Assembly (NCBI RefSeq): GCF_009856445.1
Contig: NZ_WMFA01000002.1
Span: forward strand, 372,001-436,000
Reading direction: 5' to 3'
Length of the DNA stretch: 64,000 nucleotides
DNA from: Halobacillus litoralis
GTDB taxonomy: Bacteria > Bacillota > Bacilli > Bacillales > Halobacillaceae
Positions 42,010 through 51,962 of this stretch are shown here, in pieces. The notes under the pieces are model-generated. The model ran no database searches. It worked only from the letters and a program-made list of their open reading frames with translations, and was not told the origin of the DNA. The translations under genes were made by a program, and so were the position numbers. Each line of letters begins with the position of its first letter. Position 1 is the stretch's first letter.

Positions 42010-42024
42010 GAAAGGAGAGGTCAC

Positions 42025-43452
42025 ATGGGAATAAGAATTGGGGACAAGCCGTATGCCGAACGGATTCAGGCCGGAATTGAGAACAGCTTCATGAGACAGG
42101 CCGTATCTTCGGCGCAGGGCCGCTTCCGAACCGGACGCCTGAAAGCGGCTGAAGAACTCGGCGATTGGGAAGACTGGCGGACGCTTGGTGAAGAAATCCG
42201 TCATCATACGATGGAAAACCTGGACTACTACCTGCATCAGCTCAGTGAGCAGGTGGAAAAACGGGGCGGAACGGTGTTTTTTGCGGAAACCGCTGAGGAA
42301 GCGAACGCGTACGTCAAGGAAGTCGCGAAGAAAAAGCAGGCCCGCAAAGTGGTGAAATCGAAGTCGATGGTCACAGAAGAAATCGGCTTGAATGAAGCAT
42401 TGGAACAAAGCGGCTGTGAAGTAGTGGAATCGGACTTGGGAGAGTGGATCCTGCAGCTCGATGAAGATCCGCCATCCCACATCGTCACACCTGCCCTTCA
42501 CAAAAATAAAGAGCAGATCCGGGAAACGTTTGCGAATAAGAAAGGGTACACGAAAACCGATCGGCCCGAGGAACTGGCCGCTTTTGCCCGCGAACAGCTC
42601 CGGAAAGATTTCCTAGAAGCGGATTTAGGTGTGACGGGCTGTAATTTTGCTGTTGCGGAATCCGGCGCGGTCACGCTTGTCACGAATGAAGGAAATGCCC
42701 GTATGGTAACCTCTCTTCCTGATACTCACATTGCTGTTATGGGAATGGAACGCGTCGTTCCTACTTGGGAAGAGCTTGAAGTCGTCGTCAGCCTACTTAC
42801 GAGAGCAGCCGTCGGCCAAAAACTGACGAGCTACATTACGGCACTCACGGGTACGCGTTTAGATGACGAAACGGACGGCCCGGAGGATTTCCATCTGGTC
42901 ATCGTCGATAATGGCCGTTCGAAAATTTTAGGGACGGAATTCCAGTCGGCCCTCCATTGCATCCGCTGTGCCGCCTGTATAAACGCCTGTCCGGTGTACC
43001 GTCATGTGGGCGGCCACTCGTACGGATCGATTTATCCAGGTCCGATCGGTGCCGTCCTGACCCCGCTCCTTGACGGGTACGAAGACCATAAAGACCTGCC
43101 TTATGCGTCCACGTTATGCGCCGCCTGTACAGAGGCTTGTCCTGTGAAAATTCCCCTTCATGAACATTTGATCCGCCACCGTGAAATTATCGTCGAGCGG
43201 GAGCAAATGGGAGCGAAGTCAGAGGAATGGATGATGAAAGGATTCGCCAAATGGGCCTCTACGCCAGCTGCCTATAAATTAAGTACGAAAATGGCGAGGA
43301 CTGCCATGAAGCCATGGACGAAAGACGAACAGATTGAAAATGGACCAGGGCCGCTGAAAGGATGGACACAGAGCAGGGATTTTCCTGCACCTGCGAAGAA
43401 AAACTTCCGCGAATGGTATAAACAACGAGAAAAAAGGAGGGGGGAAGCATGA
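42025..43452 (+). CDS. lutB: lactate oxidation iron-sulfur protein LutB
   Basis: A 475-residue protein with an N-terminal LUD domain and a C-terminal pair of 4Fe-4S motifs: [15 protein letters not shown] and [13 protein letters not shown]. It passes electrons from lactate oxidation toward the respiratory chain. The final segment contains the DUF3390-type tail. AAAGGAGAGG precedes the ATG, 15 bases after lutA. Its stop overlaps the lutC start by four bases (ATGA), so translation is coupled. Confidence 0.95.
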   Translation: MGIRIGDKPYAERIQAGIENSFMRQAVSSAQGRFRTGRLKAAEELGDWEDWRTLGEEIRHHTMENLDYYLHQLSEQVEKRGGTVFFAETAEEANAYVKEVAKKKQARKVVKSKSMVTEEIGLNEALEQSGCEVVESDLGEWILQLDEDPPSHIVTPALHKNKEQIRETFANKKGYTKTDRPEELAAFAREQLRKDFLEADLGVTGCNFAVAESGAVTLVTNEGNARMVTSLPDTHIAVMGMERVVPTWEELEVVVSLLTRAAVGQKLTSYITALTGTRLDDETDGPEDFHLVIVDNGRSKILGTEFQSALHCIRCAACINACPVYRHVGGHSYGSIYPGPIGAVLTPLLDGYEDHKDLPYASTLCAACTEACPVKIPLHEHLIRHREIIVEREQMGAKSEEWMMKGFAKWASTPAAYKLSTKMARTAMKPWTKDEQIENGPGPLKGWTQSRDFPAPAKKNFREWYKQREKRRGEA

Positions 43453-44153
43453 CGGTTCATAACCGGACATCGTTTCTGGATCGTGTCGCTGAGAATCTTG
43501 GAAGAGAGCGGCGGACAGAAGTGAAACCTCCTGTGTATTCTGTCCAACCGCAGGACCGTGTTTTCCAGGGAGCCACTCAGGACGAACTGATCGAAATGCT
43601 GGAAGCCCAATGCCGCGTCATTCATACTTCCTTCGAACGGACGACACAATCAGGCCTTGCTGACACCTTAAATAAGGTTCTCGCTTCGTTTGAGGGTTCG
43701 AAAAAAGTCATCAGCGCAGGAGGTCCGAGGTTGGATGATTTCGGCGTGCGGGGGATTTATGAAGAGCTTGCGGAAGATGACTTCGACCTTCGTATCTGGA
43801 ATGACCAGGAAGGTGACGTTGCTTTCGCCGAGCAGGCAGGCCTCGGCATTGTCTTTAGTGATATCACCCTTGCCGAATCCGGAACGGTGACCCTTTTTAA
43901 TGATTCGTATAATGGCAGATCGATCAGTCTGCTCCCTGAAACGTTCATCGCCATCATTCCGAAAAGTACACTCGTACCGAGAATGACGCAGGCGGCCCGT
44001 GTGATTCATGAGCAGGAACAGAAAGGAAATCCTGTCTCGTCGTGCGTCAGTTTCATTACAGGACCAAGTAACAGTGCGGATATTGAAATGAACTTGATTG
44101 TCGGGGTGCACGGACCTGTGAAAGCGACCTATATTCTGGTTGATGATTTATAA
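43449..44153 (+). CDS. lutC: lactate utilisation protein LutC
   Basis: A 234-residue LUD (LutC/YkgG) domain protein, third component of the L-lactate oxidation complex. Features are [13 protein letters not shown] and [20 protein letters not shown], and the closing [19 protein letters not shown] typical of LutC. GGAGGGG precedes the start inside lutB. A terminator follows after about 15 bases. Confidence 0.94.
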   Translation: MTVHNRTSFLDRVAENLGRERRTEVKPPVYSVQPQDRVFQGATQDELIEMLEAQCRVIHTSFERTTQSGLADTLNKVLASFEGSKKVISAGGPRLDDFGVRGIYEELAEDDFDLRIWNDQEGDVAFAEQAGLGIVFSDITLAESGTVTLFNDSYNGRSISLLPETFIAIIPKSTLVPRMTQAARVIHEQEQKGNPVSSCVSFITGPSNSADIEMNLIVGVHGPVKATYILVDDL

Positions 44154-44166
44154 GGATGCCCCTAAC

Positions 44167-44197
44167 GAAAAAGCACCCGGTACGGGTGCTTTTTTTG
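44167..44197 (+). terminator. terminator of lutABC
   Basis: AAAAGCACCCG, GTA, CGGGTGCTTTT then further T. Confidence 0.9.
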
Positions 44198-44226
44198 TGT
44201 CTTGCTCAATGCATTTCCTGCTTGCC

Positions 44227-44487
44227 TTACCCCATGATCAGAGAGAGATAGTTGATGAACGTAAACCAGCCAAGTGAGGCTAAACTGAGGGATAGGACGG
44301 TCACGCTCAATAGAGCGTACTTTTTGGAGCGTAAGAGATGGATGCTGGAATAGAGAAGGCTCGTGATGAATAAAAAACCGAACAGAACGTTCCATGGCAG
44401 GGACATCCTCAGTCCGAAATCAAAAAGGGCATGCGCGATATAAAAGACGTTCACGAATAATAGAAACAGGAAAAACAGCTTTTTCAT
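44227..44487 (-). CDS. small membrane protein of unknown function (86 aa)
   Basis: An 86-residue protein with three predicted membrane helices (about 3-22, 31-50 and 56-80) and short basic loops. The start at 44487 is chosen since GGAGAGGGGG lies just upstream, with M-K-K-L-F at the N-terminus; the ORF extends to 44526 without a site. No family recognised. It converges on the lut operon. Confidence 0.65.
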   Translation of the reverse strand: MKKLFFLFLLFVNVFYIAHALFDFGLRMSLPWNVLFGFLFITSLLYSSIHLLRSKKYALLSVTVLSLSLASLGWFTFINYLSLIMG

Positions 44488-44631
44488 AAGATCCCCCTCT
44501 CCTGCACAAATGAACGATATCTTCATTTATGAAAAATCAAGCTTGGCTCCATTATTTCAGAACTAGAAAAATTATACAAATCATTAAGAGAGGAATCTCT
44601 CATTCCGTGGTACTGGAATCAGAAATCATGA

Positions 44632-44660
44632 TTGACAGTTTCATCTAATTAGATTATTGT
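44632..44660 (+). promoter_or_regulatory. promoter of arsR-type/MFS operon with operator in spacer
   Basis: TTGACA (44632-44637), 17 bases, TATTGT (44655-44660). The spacer holds the perfect 12-base palindrome ATCTAATTAGAT (44643-44654), and TAATTAGATATAC and TTTAATTAG follow, so several TAATTAG half-sites overlap the promoter. Confidence 0.7.
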
Positions 44661-44696
44661 TTAATTAGATATACATTTAATTAGTGGGGTGGAAAG

Positions 44697-45287
44697 ATGC
44701 AATTAGAGAAAATGGTCGCGTTTCATAAAGCGGTGGGAGATCCGACAAGACTGCGGATCATTGCGCTTCTCCGGAAGGGTCCGCTGCACGGACAGGCGAT
44801 TGCCGGAAAGTTAGGACTGCGTCCGCCGACGATTACCCACCATTTGAAGAAGTTGAAAGATACAGGGGCGGTCTACTCGAGAAGGGATAAAAATACGATT
44901 TATTTTTATTTGAATGAACAGAATTTGGAATTCATGACGACCGCGATCTTAAGGATTGGAGATGATGAACGAGTGGTAGCCGAAGAATTGAAAGTCGATG
45001 CGAAAGATCAGGCGAAGATCATAAAAAATTTCGTCACGGTCGAAGGTACATTGAAGCAGATGCCGAGCCAGCTGAAGAAGAAGAACGTCATTCTTTCTTA
45101 CTTTGTCCAATGGTTTGAGCATGGAAAAACGTATGACGAGAAAGAGGTCAATGAATATATCAAGACATTCTTTGATGATTTTGCGACTGTCAGACGGGAA
45201 TGGATCATGCAGCAGTTCATGTACCGGGAAAACAATCAGTATGAGCTGAACCCCGTAGAAATGTGGCCGGTCGTCGTCCAAAGGTGA
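44697..45287 (+). CDS. ArsR-type HTH regulator with DUF2087 domain
   Basis: A 196-residue regulator. The winged helix (about 8-80) includes AVGDPTRLRIIALLRKGPLHG and the recognition region LGLRPPTITHHLKKLKDTG; no cysteine metal site is visible. The C-terminal half is a DUF2087-type domain (about 110-185), with YFVQWFEHGKTYDEKEVNEY. It probably represses its own promoter and the MFS gene after it, as TAATTAG-type sites flank both. Inducer unknown. Confidence 0.87.
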   Translation: MQLEKMVAFHKAVGDPTRLRIIALLRKGPLHGQAIAGKLGLRPPTITHHLKKLKDTGAVYSRRDKNTIYFYLNEQNLEFMTTAILRIGDDERVVAEELKVDAKDQAKIIKNFVTVEGTLKQMPSQLKKKNVILSYFVQWFEHGKTYDEKEVNEYIKTFFDDFATVRREWIMQQFMYRENNQYELNPVEMWPVVVQR

Positions 45288-45310
45288 CGACATGGCTTCT
45301 TTTTTTGAAC

Positions 45311-45335
45311 ACCTAATTAGATGTATATCTAACTG
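45311..45335 (+). promoter_or_regulatory. TAATTAGAT-type operator before MFS gene
   Basis: TTAGATGTATATCTAA is a near-perfect inverted repeat, related to TTAGATATACATTTAA at about 44664-44679 before the regulator gene. It ends a few bases from the MFS start. Confidence 0.6.
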
Positions 45336-45338
45336 GTT

Positions 45339-46583
45339 GTGGATGATATGATCCGCCATCATTCATACCGCTATTTGTTTTATTCAGGGATCGTCAATGG
45401 AATCGGTGACCGGTTCAGCCAGGTGGCTGTCCTGACGCTTCTTTTACAACTGACCGGTTCGGGAGTGGCGGTAGGAGCGGCCCTTGGATTAAGAGTCATT
45501 CCATACTTACTGCTATCTCCACTGGGGGGAAGGCTTGCTGATCGTTTGAACAAAAAGTGGATACTCATGCTGACCGACGTGTTCAGGCTTCCGTTTGCTC
45601 TCAGTTTTCTGCTTGTCGATACGAAGGAGATGGTGTGGCTCGTTTTTACTGCGATGTTCATTCTTGCATGTGGAGAAGCTGTTTATCAACCTGTCCGTAA
45701 AAGCTTTATTGCTTCAATTGTTGAGAAAGAGGATTTGGTGAAGGTGAATGGATGGGAGCAGCTGCTGCAAGGAGTGGTTTTGATCGCAGGATCCATTACG
45801 GGTGGCGTCGTGGCTTATGTCTTCGGTACTTCCTTTGCCTTCTGGCTGAACGGTCTTTCCTTTATCACAGCGGCTGTCCTGCTTCTTGCTTTGAAGGGGG
45901 GCACATATAATAGCCATTTTGAAAAAGAACACAGGAGAAGACGCATCGAATGGAAAGGGTGGATGATGTTTATTCTTGCCATCCAGTTGGTTGGAGCCAC
46001 GATGGATGGGGCGTTTAATGTCTTGATTAGTGTTTATGGTGCTGAAACATTTCCACTTGGTGAACTTGGCGTCGGTTTCTTATATGGGGCTCTCGGCACA
46101 GGGTTGGTGGCCAGTTTCTTTTTCTCCAGCAAAATCAAAAGCTATCGACTGCCCTTATGCCTCGCTCTCCTCATCATCGAAGGAGGGCTCCATCTGCTCG
46201 CAAGCCGCATGACCATTTTTCCGGGACTGTGGTTCACTTTTGTAACGATCGCCTTGACCGGCGGCATAATGGGGACTTTGCTGGATGCTTTTCTTATGAA
46301 ACATACGAAAGCTGAAGAACAGGGGCGGGTTTTAGGCTGGATGGAATCATGGGCCAACGTCCAGCTCGGACTCATGATGTTGTCCTCTGGTTGGTTTCTG
46401 GATGTTTATAGTGCCCGGACCCTTGGTTTGTGGGGAGGGGGAATCGGGATCGCTGGAGGTGTCTTGCTGCTAGGGTTCTATTTCCTATTTAAGAAAAAGG
46501 TAGAGGCAGAATCCTCATTGGACAAGGGTAGTCTGGAAACCGGCCGCGACCCACAACAGAAAGATGGGAAAGAGGGTTTTTAG
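45339..46583 (+). CDS. MFS transporter, probable efflux
   Basis: A 414-residue major facilitator with about 12 helices. The loop 2-3 motif GGRLADRLNKKW (motif A type) follows the second helix. The set of motifs resembles the MFS_3/Bacillus YfiS-type exporters. The end is a polar tail. The start is either ATG 45339 or ATG 45348; the ribosome site is weak in both, and the operator lies directly upstream. The adjacent ArsR/DUF2087 regulator suggests an induced efflux of a toxic compound; substrate not known. Confidence 0.85.
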   Translation: MDDMIRHHSYRYLFYSGIVNGIGDRFSQVAVLTLLLQLTGSGVAVGAALGLRVIPYLLLSPLGGRLADRLNKKWILMLTDVFRLPFALSFLLVDTKEMVWLVFTAMFILACGEAVYQPVRKSFIASIVEKEDLVKVNGWEQLLQGVVLIAGSITGGVVAYVFGTSFAFWLNGLSFITAAVLLLALKGGTYNSHFEKEHRRRRIEWKGWMMFILAIQLVGATMDGAFNVLISVYGAETFPLGELGVGFLYGALGTGLVASFFFSSKIKSYRLPLCLALLIIEGGLHLLASRMTIFPGLWFTFVTIALTGGIMGTLLDAFLMKHTKAEEQGRVLGWMESWANVQLGLMMLSSGWFLDVYSARTLGLWGGGIGIAGGVLLLGFYFLFKKKVEAESSLDKGSLETGRDPQQKDGKEGF

Positions 46584-46716
46584 AAGACACCGAGGTCTGT
46601 GCCATTGATTCGATAAATGAAAAAATGATTCTGTGAAAGGTAAAAGTAAACACCTGAAAATAAAGGGAAACGGATAGAAAAAGAGAAGATTATAAATAGA
46701 GAACATCCTCAACGAG

Positions 46717-46755
46717 ACACCTGTCCAACTTTCAAAAGGGCAGGTGTTTGTTTTG
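46717..46755 (+). terminator. rho-independent terminator
   Basis: ACACCTGTCC and GGGCAGGTGT (one G-T pair) around AACTTTCAAAA, then T-rich. It could end the MFS transcript, 130 bases earlier, or a leader. Confidence 0.6.
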
Positions 46756-46804
46756 TCGAAAGAACGGGAATAAGTTAGGGAACGATTGGTAAGGGGGTAA
46801 AAAA

Positions 46805-47608
46805 TTGGGGACGAGGTCGTGGCAGATTCATAGATTCCGAGAGAGAGAATGGACCTCAGAAGAAGATGAAGTCGCTATCGAGTATCCACTCACGGTGACC
46901 GTCAACGGAGAAGAATTCGCAACGATGGTCTGTACTCCGACGGACAAAGAGGAAATGGTCATCGGATTCCTTGCATCCGAGGGTTTGATTCGGAGTGTGA
47001 AGGAGATCAAGGAGATGACCATCGATGAAGACCGCGGGTTCGCTTATGTGGAAACGGTGAGTAGCCTTCCTCAGGTGCAAAGCGGGCAGAAAAGGTGGCT
47101 CGGGTCCTGCTGTGGGAAGAGTCGGGCATTTTATTTTCAAAGCGATGCGGCGACGGCCCGGACGGCTATGGATGAGAGTACCTTCGATCCGGAAGTGTGC
47201 TTTCGGTTGATGGAAGAGTTCCAGTCCCAGGCGGGCCTATTCCAGCGGACGGGCGGGGTGCACCAGGCAGCCATCGCTACGTCAGATGGAATTGTGAAAG
47301 CGTATGCGGATATCGGCCGTCATAACGCGCTGGACAAATTGTATGGGTTTTTATTAAAAGAAAAGCTAAGCAGAAAAGGGAAGATCATTTTATTTACAGG
47401 CAGGATTTCTTCCGAAGTCCTTTTGAAAATATCGAAAATGGGATTCGGTGTCCTGCTATCCAAATCGGCACCGACAGATTTAGCCCTTCAGCTTGCGGAC
47501 GATTTGAACATAACGGCTGTCGGATTTTTACGGGGGGAGAGGATGAATGTGTACACTCATCCGAGGCGTATTGCTGCAGCCCATGGAGGAGGAGTAACGA
47601 TTGAATGA
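46805..47608 (+). CDS. fdhD: formate dehydrogenase accessory sulfurtransferase FdhD
   Basis: A 267-residue FdhD protein. It passes sulfur from IscS-type desulfurases to the molybdenum cofactor of formate dehydrogenase. Typical sequences are [40 protein letters not shown] and [13 protein letters not shown]. The sulfur-carrying cysteines are adjacent, C102 and C103 in GSCCGKSR. The start is TTG at 46805 with AAGGGGG seven bases before. It overlaps fdhA by 8 bases. Confidence 0.94.
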   Translation: MGTRSWQIHRFREREWTSEEDEVAIEYPLTVTVNGEEFATMVCTPTDKEEMVIGFLASEGLIRSVKEIKEMTIDEDRGFAYVETVSSLPQVQSGQKRWLGSCCGKSRAFYFQSDAATARTAMDESTFDPEVCFRLMEEFQSQAGLFQRTGGVHQAAIATSDGIVKAYADIGRHNALDKLYGFLLKEKLSRKGKIILFTGRISSEVLLKISKMGFGVLLSKSAPTDLALQLADDLNITAVGFLRGERMNVYTHPRRIAAAHGGGVTIE

Positions 47609-50537
47609 ACACACAGTAGTGACGATCAATGGAAAAGAATTTCTGGCGGAACCGGGTCAGAACCTGCTGCAACTGATGAATCAGGCAGAAGAACAGGTGC
47701 CGCAAATCTGCTACAACGAGTCGCTTGGACCGATCCAGACGTGTGATACGTGTATCGTCCAGGTGGATGGTGAATTGACGCGGGCGTGTGGCACGAGTGT
47801 GACCGCGGGTATGAAGGTCCAAACGAAACTACCTCATGTACATAAAGCACAAAAGGAGTCGTTGGACCGCATTCTGGAAAAACACGAGTTGTACTGCACC
47901 GTTTGTGATTACAACAACGGCTCTTGTGAGATTCACAATACAATGGCGGAGTTCGGACTGGAACATCAGTCGCGTCCGTTCCAGCCGACCAGTTACGATA
48001 AGGATGATTCCGGCTCATTTTACCGCTATGACCCTGATCAATGTATCCTTTGCGGACGATGTGTGGAGGTCTGTCAGGATGTCCAGGTAAACGAGACGCT
48101 GACGATTGACTGGGATCGCATGGAACCACGTGTCATCTGGGACAATGATGTGCCGATCGATGAATCGTCCTGCGTCAACTGTGGGCAGTGTTCCACCGTC
48201 TGTCCTTGTAACGCAATGATGGAAAAAGGGATGGAAGGCGATGCCGGATTTTTGACCGACACGGAGCCGGGCCTTTTGAAGTCGATGATCAATCTAACGA
48301 AGAAAGTGGAAACAGGTTACGGTCCGCTTTTCGCTGTATCGGATACGGAAGCAGCGATGCGTGAAGAAGTCATCCAAAAGGAAAAAACGGTCTGCACCTA
48401 CTGTGGCGTCGGCTGTTCCTTCGATGTATGGACAAAAGGACGGGAAATCCTCAAAGTCGAACCGAGTGCTGAATCTCCGGCGAACGGCATTTCTACATGC
48501 GTAAAAGGAAAGTTCGGCTGGGATTATGTCAATAGTGAAGAGCGTCTGCAGAAGCCGCTCATCCGCCGCGGCGACCATTTTGAAGAAGTCGAATGGGACG
48601 AAGCCATCGCTCACGTTGCGGATCGTATGACGGAGATTAAGGAAGAAAAAGGCGCCGATCACCTGGCTTTCATTTCTTCTTCGAAAGCGACGAACGAAGA
48701 ATCTTACGTGATGCAGAAATTGGCCCGCCAGGTCATTGGTACGAACAATGTGGACAACTGTTCCCGTTACTGCCAGGCCCCGGCTACAAAAGGTTTGTTC
48801 CGGACCGTAGGATATGGGGGCGACTCCGGATCCATCGATGATATCGCAGCAAGTAAACTAGTGTTGACGATCGGGTCGAATACAGCCGAATCCCACCCGG
48901 TACTCGCATCCCGGATCAAGCGTTCCCAAAAGCTGTTCGGGCAGAAACTCTTCGTCTTTGATTTGAGAAAACACGAAATGGCGAAGCGCGCTGACCGCTT
49001 TTATCAGCCGAAGACAGGAACGGACCTTGTCTGGTTATCCGCTGTTGCGAAGTACATTCTTGATCAGGGCTGGGAAGATAAGAATTTCCTTGAGGAATGG
49101 GTCAACGATTTTGATGCATACCGAGACAGTCTGGAACCGTTCACGATGGACTATGCTTCGAACCTGACCGGAATCCCTGAGCAGGAACTGAAGGATGTCG
49201 CGAAGGAAATCGCCCATTCAGAATCCGTAGCCGTCTGCTGGGCGATGGGTGTCACCCAGCATATGCTCGGAAGTGATACGAGTACGGCCATCAGTAACCT
49301 GCTTCTTATTACAGGGAACTACGGCAAGCCGGGTACAGGTGCTTATCCACTCCGCGGCCACAACAACGTGCAGGGATGCAGTGACTTCGGAAGCATGCCG
49401 AACTTCTTCCCTGGTTATGAAAAGACCGCTGACGATGAGGTGCGTGCCCGTTATGAAAAAGCGTGGGATGCCACGATTCCGAAAGAACCGGGCATGGATA
49501 ACCACGAAATGATCGAGGCGATTCATAATGGTGAGCTCTCCATGATGTACGTCATGGGTGAGGACACAGGAATCGTCGATGCCAACATTAACTATGTCAC
49601 AGACGCATTTGAAAAATTAGACCTGTTCATCGTTCAGGACCTTTTCCTAACGAAGACGGCTGAATACGCAGATGTTGTGCTGCCGGCATCGCCAAGCCTT
49701 GAAAAAGAAGGGACATTCACAAACACGGAACGCCGCATCCAGCGTTTGTATCAGAGCTTTGAGCCGCTTGAAGGAACGAAGCCGGACTGGCAGATCATTC
49801 AACTGATCGCCAAAGAACTCGGCCGTGACTGGAATTACCAGCACCCTTCTGAAATCATGCACGAAGCGGCAGGGCTTGCGCCGTTGTTCGCAGGCGTTCA
49901 TTATGATCGCCTTGAAGGCTATAAATCCCTGCAATGGCCGGTCGCAGAAGATGGATCCGATCAGCCGCTGTTATTTACAGAAGGATTCCCTTTTGAAGAT
50001 AACAAAGCGAAGCTGTATCCACTGACATATGAGCTGAAGTACGATACGAATGAAGAATACGACCTGCATGTCAATAACGGTCGTTTGCTCGAACACTTCC
50101 ATGAAGGGAACATGACGTATAAGTCGGAAGGTATACGCCGTAAAACGCCGAACGCCTTTATCGAAGTGTCGAAAGAGCTTGCGAAAGAGCGCGGCATTGA
50201 AGAGGGCGCAGAAGTGAAGCTGATCTCAGAATCAGGAGAAGCGACCGGCGTCGTTACCGTTACCGACCGCGTACGCGGCAAGGAGATTTTCCTTCCCCTC
50301 AACGACAACGGAAAGTCAGCGATCAACTTCCTGACCGATAACCGTGTCGATAAAGATACGAACACGCCGGCGTACAAGGAAATCGCGGTGAAGATGAAAG
50401 TGTTGAAAAAGAAAGGTAAATCACCGATTCCGCACAACAACCACCGCCGTGGGAACCCGGTTCCGCAAAAAGGTGTCCAAGTACAGGAAAAATGGAAACG
50501 TCAGGATTATATATTCCCAGGCAAGGGGGGACGATGA
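47601..50537 (+). CDS. fdhA: formate dehydrogenase subunit alpha (Mo/W bis-MGD)
   Basis: A 978-residue cytoplasmic formate dehydrogenase, oxidising formate to CO2. In order: an N-terminal 2Fe-2S domain (CDTC), a Cys/His 4Fe-4S domain ([11 protein letters not shown]), two 4Fe-4S ferredoxin motifs ([11 protein letters not shown] and [11 protein letters not shown]), then the molybdopterin domain with its own 4Fe-4S (CTYCGVGC) and a C-terminal dinucleotide-binding domain. The active site is Cys391 in RYCQAP, replacing the selenocysteine of E. coli FdhF. This layout matches Bacillus YjgC/YrhE. Electron acceptor not shown. Confidence 0.95.
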   Translation: MNEHTVVTINGKEFLAEPGQNLLQLMNQAEEQVPQICYNESLGPIQTCDTCIVQVDGELTRACGTSVTAGMKVQTKLPHVHKAQKESLDRILEKHELYCTVCDYNNGSCEIHNTMAEFGLEHQSRPFQPTSYDKDDSGSFYRYDPDQCILCGRCVEVCQDVQVNETLTIDWDRMEPRVIWDNDVPIDESSCVNCGQCSTVCPCNAMMEKGMEGDAGFLTDTEPGLLKSMINLTKKVETGYGPLFAVSDTEAAMREEVIQKEKTVCTYCGVGCSFDVWTKGREILKVEPSAESPANGISTCVKGKFGWDYVNSEERLQKPLIRRGDHFEEVEWDEAIAHVADRMTEIKEEKGADHLAFISSSKATNEESYVMQKLARQVIGTNNVDNCSRYCQAPATKGLFRTVGYGGDSGSIDDIAASKLVLTIGSNTAESHPVLASRIKRSQKLFGQKLFVFDLRKHEMAKRADRFYQPKTGTDLVWLSAVAKYILDQGWEDKNFLEEWVNDFDAYRDSLEPFTMDYASNLTGIPEQELKDVAKEIAHSESVAVCWAMGVTQHMLGSDTSTAISNLLLITGNYGKPGTGAYPLRGHNNVQGCSDFGSMPNFFPGYEKTADDEVRARYEKAWDATIPKEPGMDNHEMIEAIHNGELSMMYVMGEDTGIVDANINYVTDAFEKLDLFIVQDLFLTKTAEYADVVLPASPSLEKEGTFTNTERRIQRLYQSFEPLEGTKPDWQIIQLIAKELGRDWNYQHPSEIMHEAAGLAPLFAGVHYDRLEGYKSLQWPVAEDGSDQPLLFTEGFPFEDNKAKLYPLTYELKYDTNEEYDLHVNNGRLLEHFHEGNMTYKSEGIRRKTPNAFIEVSKELAKERGIEEGAEVKLISESGEATGVVTVTDRVRGKEIFLPLNDNGKSAINFLTDNRVDKDTNTPAYKEIAVKMKVLKKKGKSPIPHNNHRRGNPVPQKGVQVQEKWKRQDYIFPGKGGR

Positions 50538-51001
50538 TGGCAAAAGCCATTACGAAAATCAAAAGGTATGAAGTATCAAGGGAAGACCAAGTCGAACAGG
50601 ACGTTAAGGAAGTGAAAGAAGCCGTTGCCGACAACAAAGATTCCATCCTCAAAGGCATTGATTTGTTGAAGGCGCTCGACAACGGCGGTACTCTGGACTC
50701 CGTTACTGCTTTTGTAAAGGCGAAGGATGAGGCCTTGGCAAACGTTGTGAAAGAAATCGATAAGGATCAATATGAACCTTTGCTGCGCAACCTGCCTGAA
50801 CTCGTCTTCCTCTTGGGAGAGATTAATGTGACAGGTATACGTGACTTGAGTTCCCGACTCAATCACGGTCTTGAAGCGATGGAAGGGGAAGGGACGACAG
50901 ATAAGACGTCCTTCCTCGATCTTGCCAAAGCGCTTAAAGATCCAGAAATCAACCGAAGCATCACGATGCTCCTGCACTTTTTGAAGGGCATGGGAAGGTA
51001 A
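50534..51001 (+). CDS. DUF1641 protein (formate dehydrogenase operon)
   Basis: A 155-residue helical protein of the DUF1641 family, usually next to YjgC/YrhE-type formate dehydrogenases (Bacillus YjgD/YrhD). Typical features are [17 protein letters not shown] and [10 protein letters not shown] at the end. It starts at 50534 or 50537 (both ATG in frame), after AAGGGGGG, overlapping the fdhA stop. It may be a subunit or assembly partner. Confidence 0.9.
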   Translation: MMAKAITKIKRYEVSREDQVEQDVKEVKEAVADNKDSILKGIDLLKALDNGGTLDSVTAFVKAKDEALANVVKEIDKDQYEPLLRNLPELVFLLGEINVTGIRDLSSRLNHGLEAMEGEGTTDKTSFLDLAKALKDPEINRSITMLLHFLKGMGR

Positions 51002-51008
51002 CAATCCT

Positions 51009-51048
51009 AGAGGATGAAGCCATTATGGCTTCATCCTCTTTTTATTTG
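51009..51048 (+). terminator. terminator of fdh operon
   Basis: AGAGGATGAAGCCAT and ATGGCTTCATCCTCT pair perfectly, followed by a T-run. Confidence 0.92.
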
Positions 51049-51087
51049 TCCTATCCCTTCTCTTTGTTTCAGAAAAGCTCCCTTTAG

Positions 51088-51270
51088 TTGAAGGCTCAGT
51101 TTCGAGACGATTTTGTGGTTTTAGGGGCTCCGGGAAAAGGTTCGCTTTCCATGGGGCGGGCGGTGAGCCTCCTCAGGCTACGCCTTCCGGGGTCTCACCT
51201 GTCCCACACGTCCCATAGGAGTCTCACCGTTTCCCTCCGCCCCTTTACCATGGAACAGATTCTCGAAACC
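51088..51270 (-). repeat. dispersed Bacillaceae repeat, copy A (inverted)
   Basis: About 180 bases that match copy B (51466-51650) in reverse orientation. Both have TTTCGAGACG at one end, TCTCGAAAC-type ends, a GGAGGCTCACCG core, GGTGAGACCCC and GAGACTCCT. Such GC-rich elements are common in intergenic regions of this family and contain no real gene; short ORFs within are spurious. Confidence 0.75.
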
Positions 51271-51465
51271 CACACTAAAAGGGCAGCTCTTATGATTTTG
51301 ATAGGCTGATTTTAGAACACCTGCACTTATAAGTAAGGTTCTAATCCTTCCCACTTAGGCAGCCATAAAGGGCTTTGTATCAAGCAATCACGCTTTCTAG
51401 ACGTCCATTGGATAGAGTGCATATTATCTATTTCCTATAAACATATAGGCTGATTTTCTAAGTAG
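51271..51465. other. spacer between inverted repeat copies
   Basis: About 195 bases without a gene. ATAGGCTGATTTT occurs at 51301-51313 and again at about 51445-51457, a 13-base direct repeat near the two inner ends. No promoter or hairpin of note was seen. Confidence 0.5.
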
Positions 51466-51650
51466 TGTTTTCGAGAATCTTCCTTGGCAAAGGGGCGGAG
51501 GGGAATGGCGAGACTCCTGCGGGAAAAAAGTGCAGGGTGAGACCCCACAGGACGCAGTCCGAGGAGGCTCACCGCGCTCCCGCGGAAAGCGAGTTATTCC
51601 CCGTAGCCCCATCCACTCAACAAACGTCTCGAAACTGAGTCTTCAAGAAA
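51466..51650 (+). repeat. dispersed Bacillaceae repeat, copy B
   Basis: Begins TTTTCGAGAATC and ends CGTCTCGAAACTGAG. Inner blocks are GGCGAGACTCCTGCGGG, GGGTGAGACCCC, GAGGAGGCTCACCG and CCGCGGAAAGCGAG. It is the inverse partner of copy A. Confidence 0.75.
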
Positions 51651-51700
51651 CCTGCCATATACTTTAATATTAAAAAGCTGCTAAAAAGCAGAAAAAAGAA

Positions 51701-51729
51701 TTGACATTTTTCTGAAAACTTATTATGAT
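51701..51729 (+). promoter_or_regulatory. promoter of the manganese riboswitch operon
   Basis: TTGACA (51701-51706), 17 bases, TATGAT (51724-51729), close to the SigA consensus. Confidence 0.8.
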
Positions 51730-51734
51730 TTAGT

Positions 51735-51887
51735 TACAGTCAGCGAGTGAAAACTGTGCTCATAAGAGCTTATATAACTCCAAAGGGGAGTAGCTTACAG
51801 TTATGTCGTCATTACGTGGCCCATCCGGCCTCCGGCATACCTGGCAACGTAACGTTGTTCGCGAGACCTTTGCCATAATGGTAAAGG
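51735..51887 (+). ncRNA. yybP-ykoY manganese riboswitch
   Basis: The conserved AAAGGGGAGTAGC (51782-51794) and the closing GAGACCTTTGCC (51863-51874) are the hallmarks of the yybP-ykoY element, and their CAAAGG/CCTTTG ends form the base stem. Manganese binding favours read-through. The TerC-family gene after it is the usual target. GGTAAAGG at 51880-51887 can pair either with the aptamer side or with CCTTTACC of the terminator. Confidence 0.85.
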
Positions 51888-51905
51888 GATTAAATGAAAA
51901 CTCTC

Positions 51906-51942
51906 AAAAACCTTTACCATCTGTTGGTAAAGGTTTTTTTAT
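51906..51942 (+). terminator. riboswitch-controlled terminator
   Basis: AAAACCTTTACC and GGTAAAGGTTTT around ATCTGTT, then T-run. It lies between the manganese aptamer and the first gene. Confidence 0.85.
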
Positions 51943-51962
51943 ATTCATAGGAGGGATTTTCA

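Noticed and set aside
42025-43452. Alternative reading of LutB as a formate or glycolate oxidase iron-sulfur subunit
   Set aside because: The LUD domain plus paired 4Fe-4S motifs and the flanking lutA and lutC genes fit LutB better.
51088-51612. Short ORFs inside the GC-rich repeats (plus strand from 51088, minus strand from 51612)
   Set aside because: They coincide with the dispersed repeat copies and show no ribosome site; the sequence is explained by the repeat.
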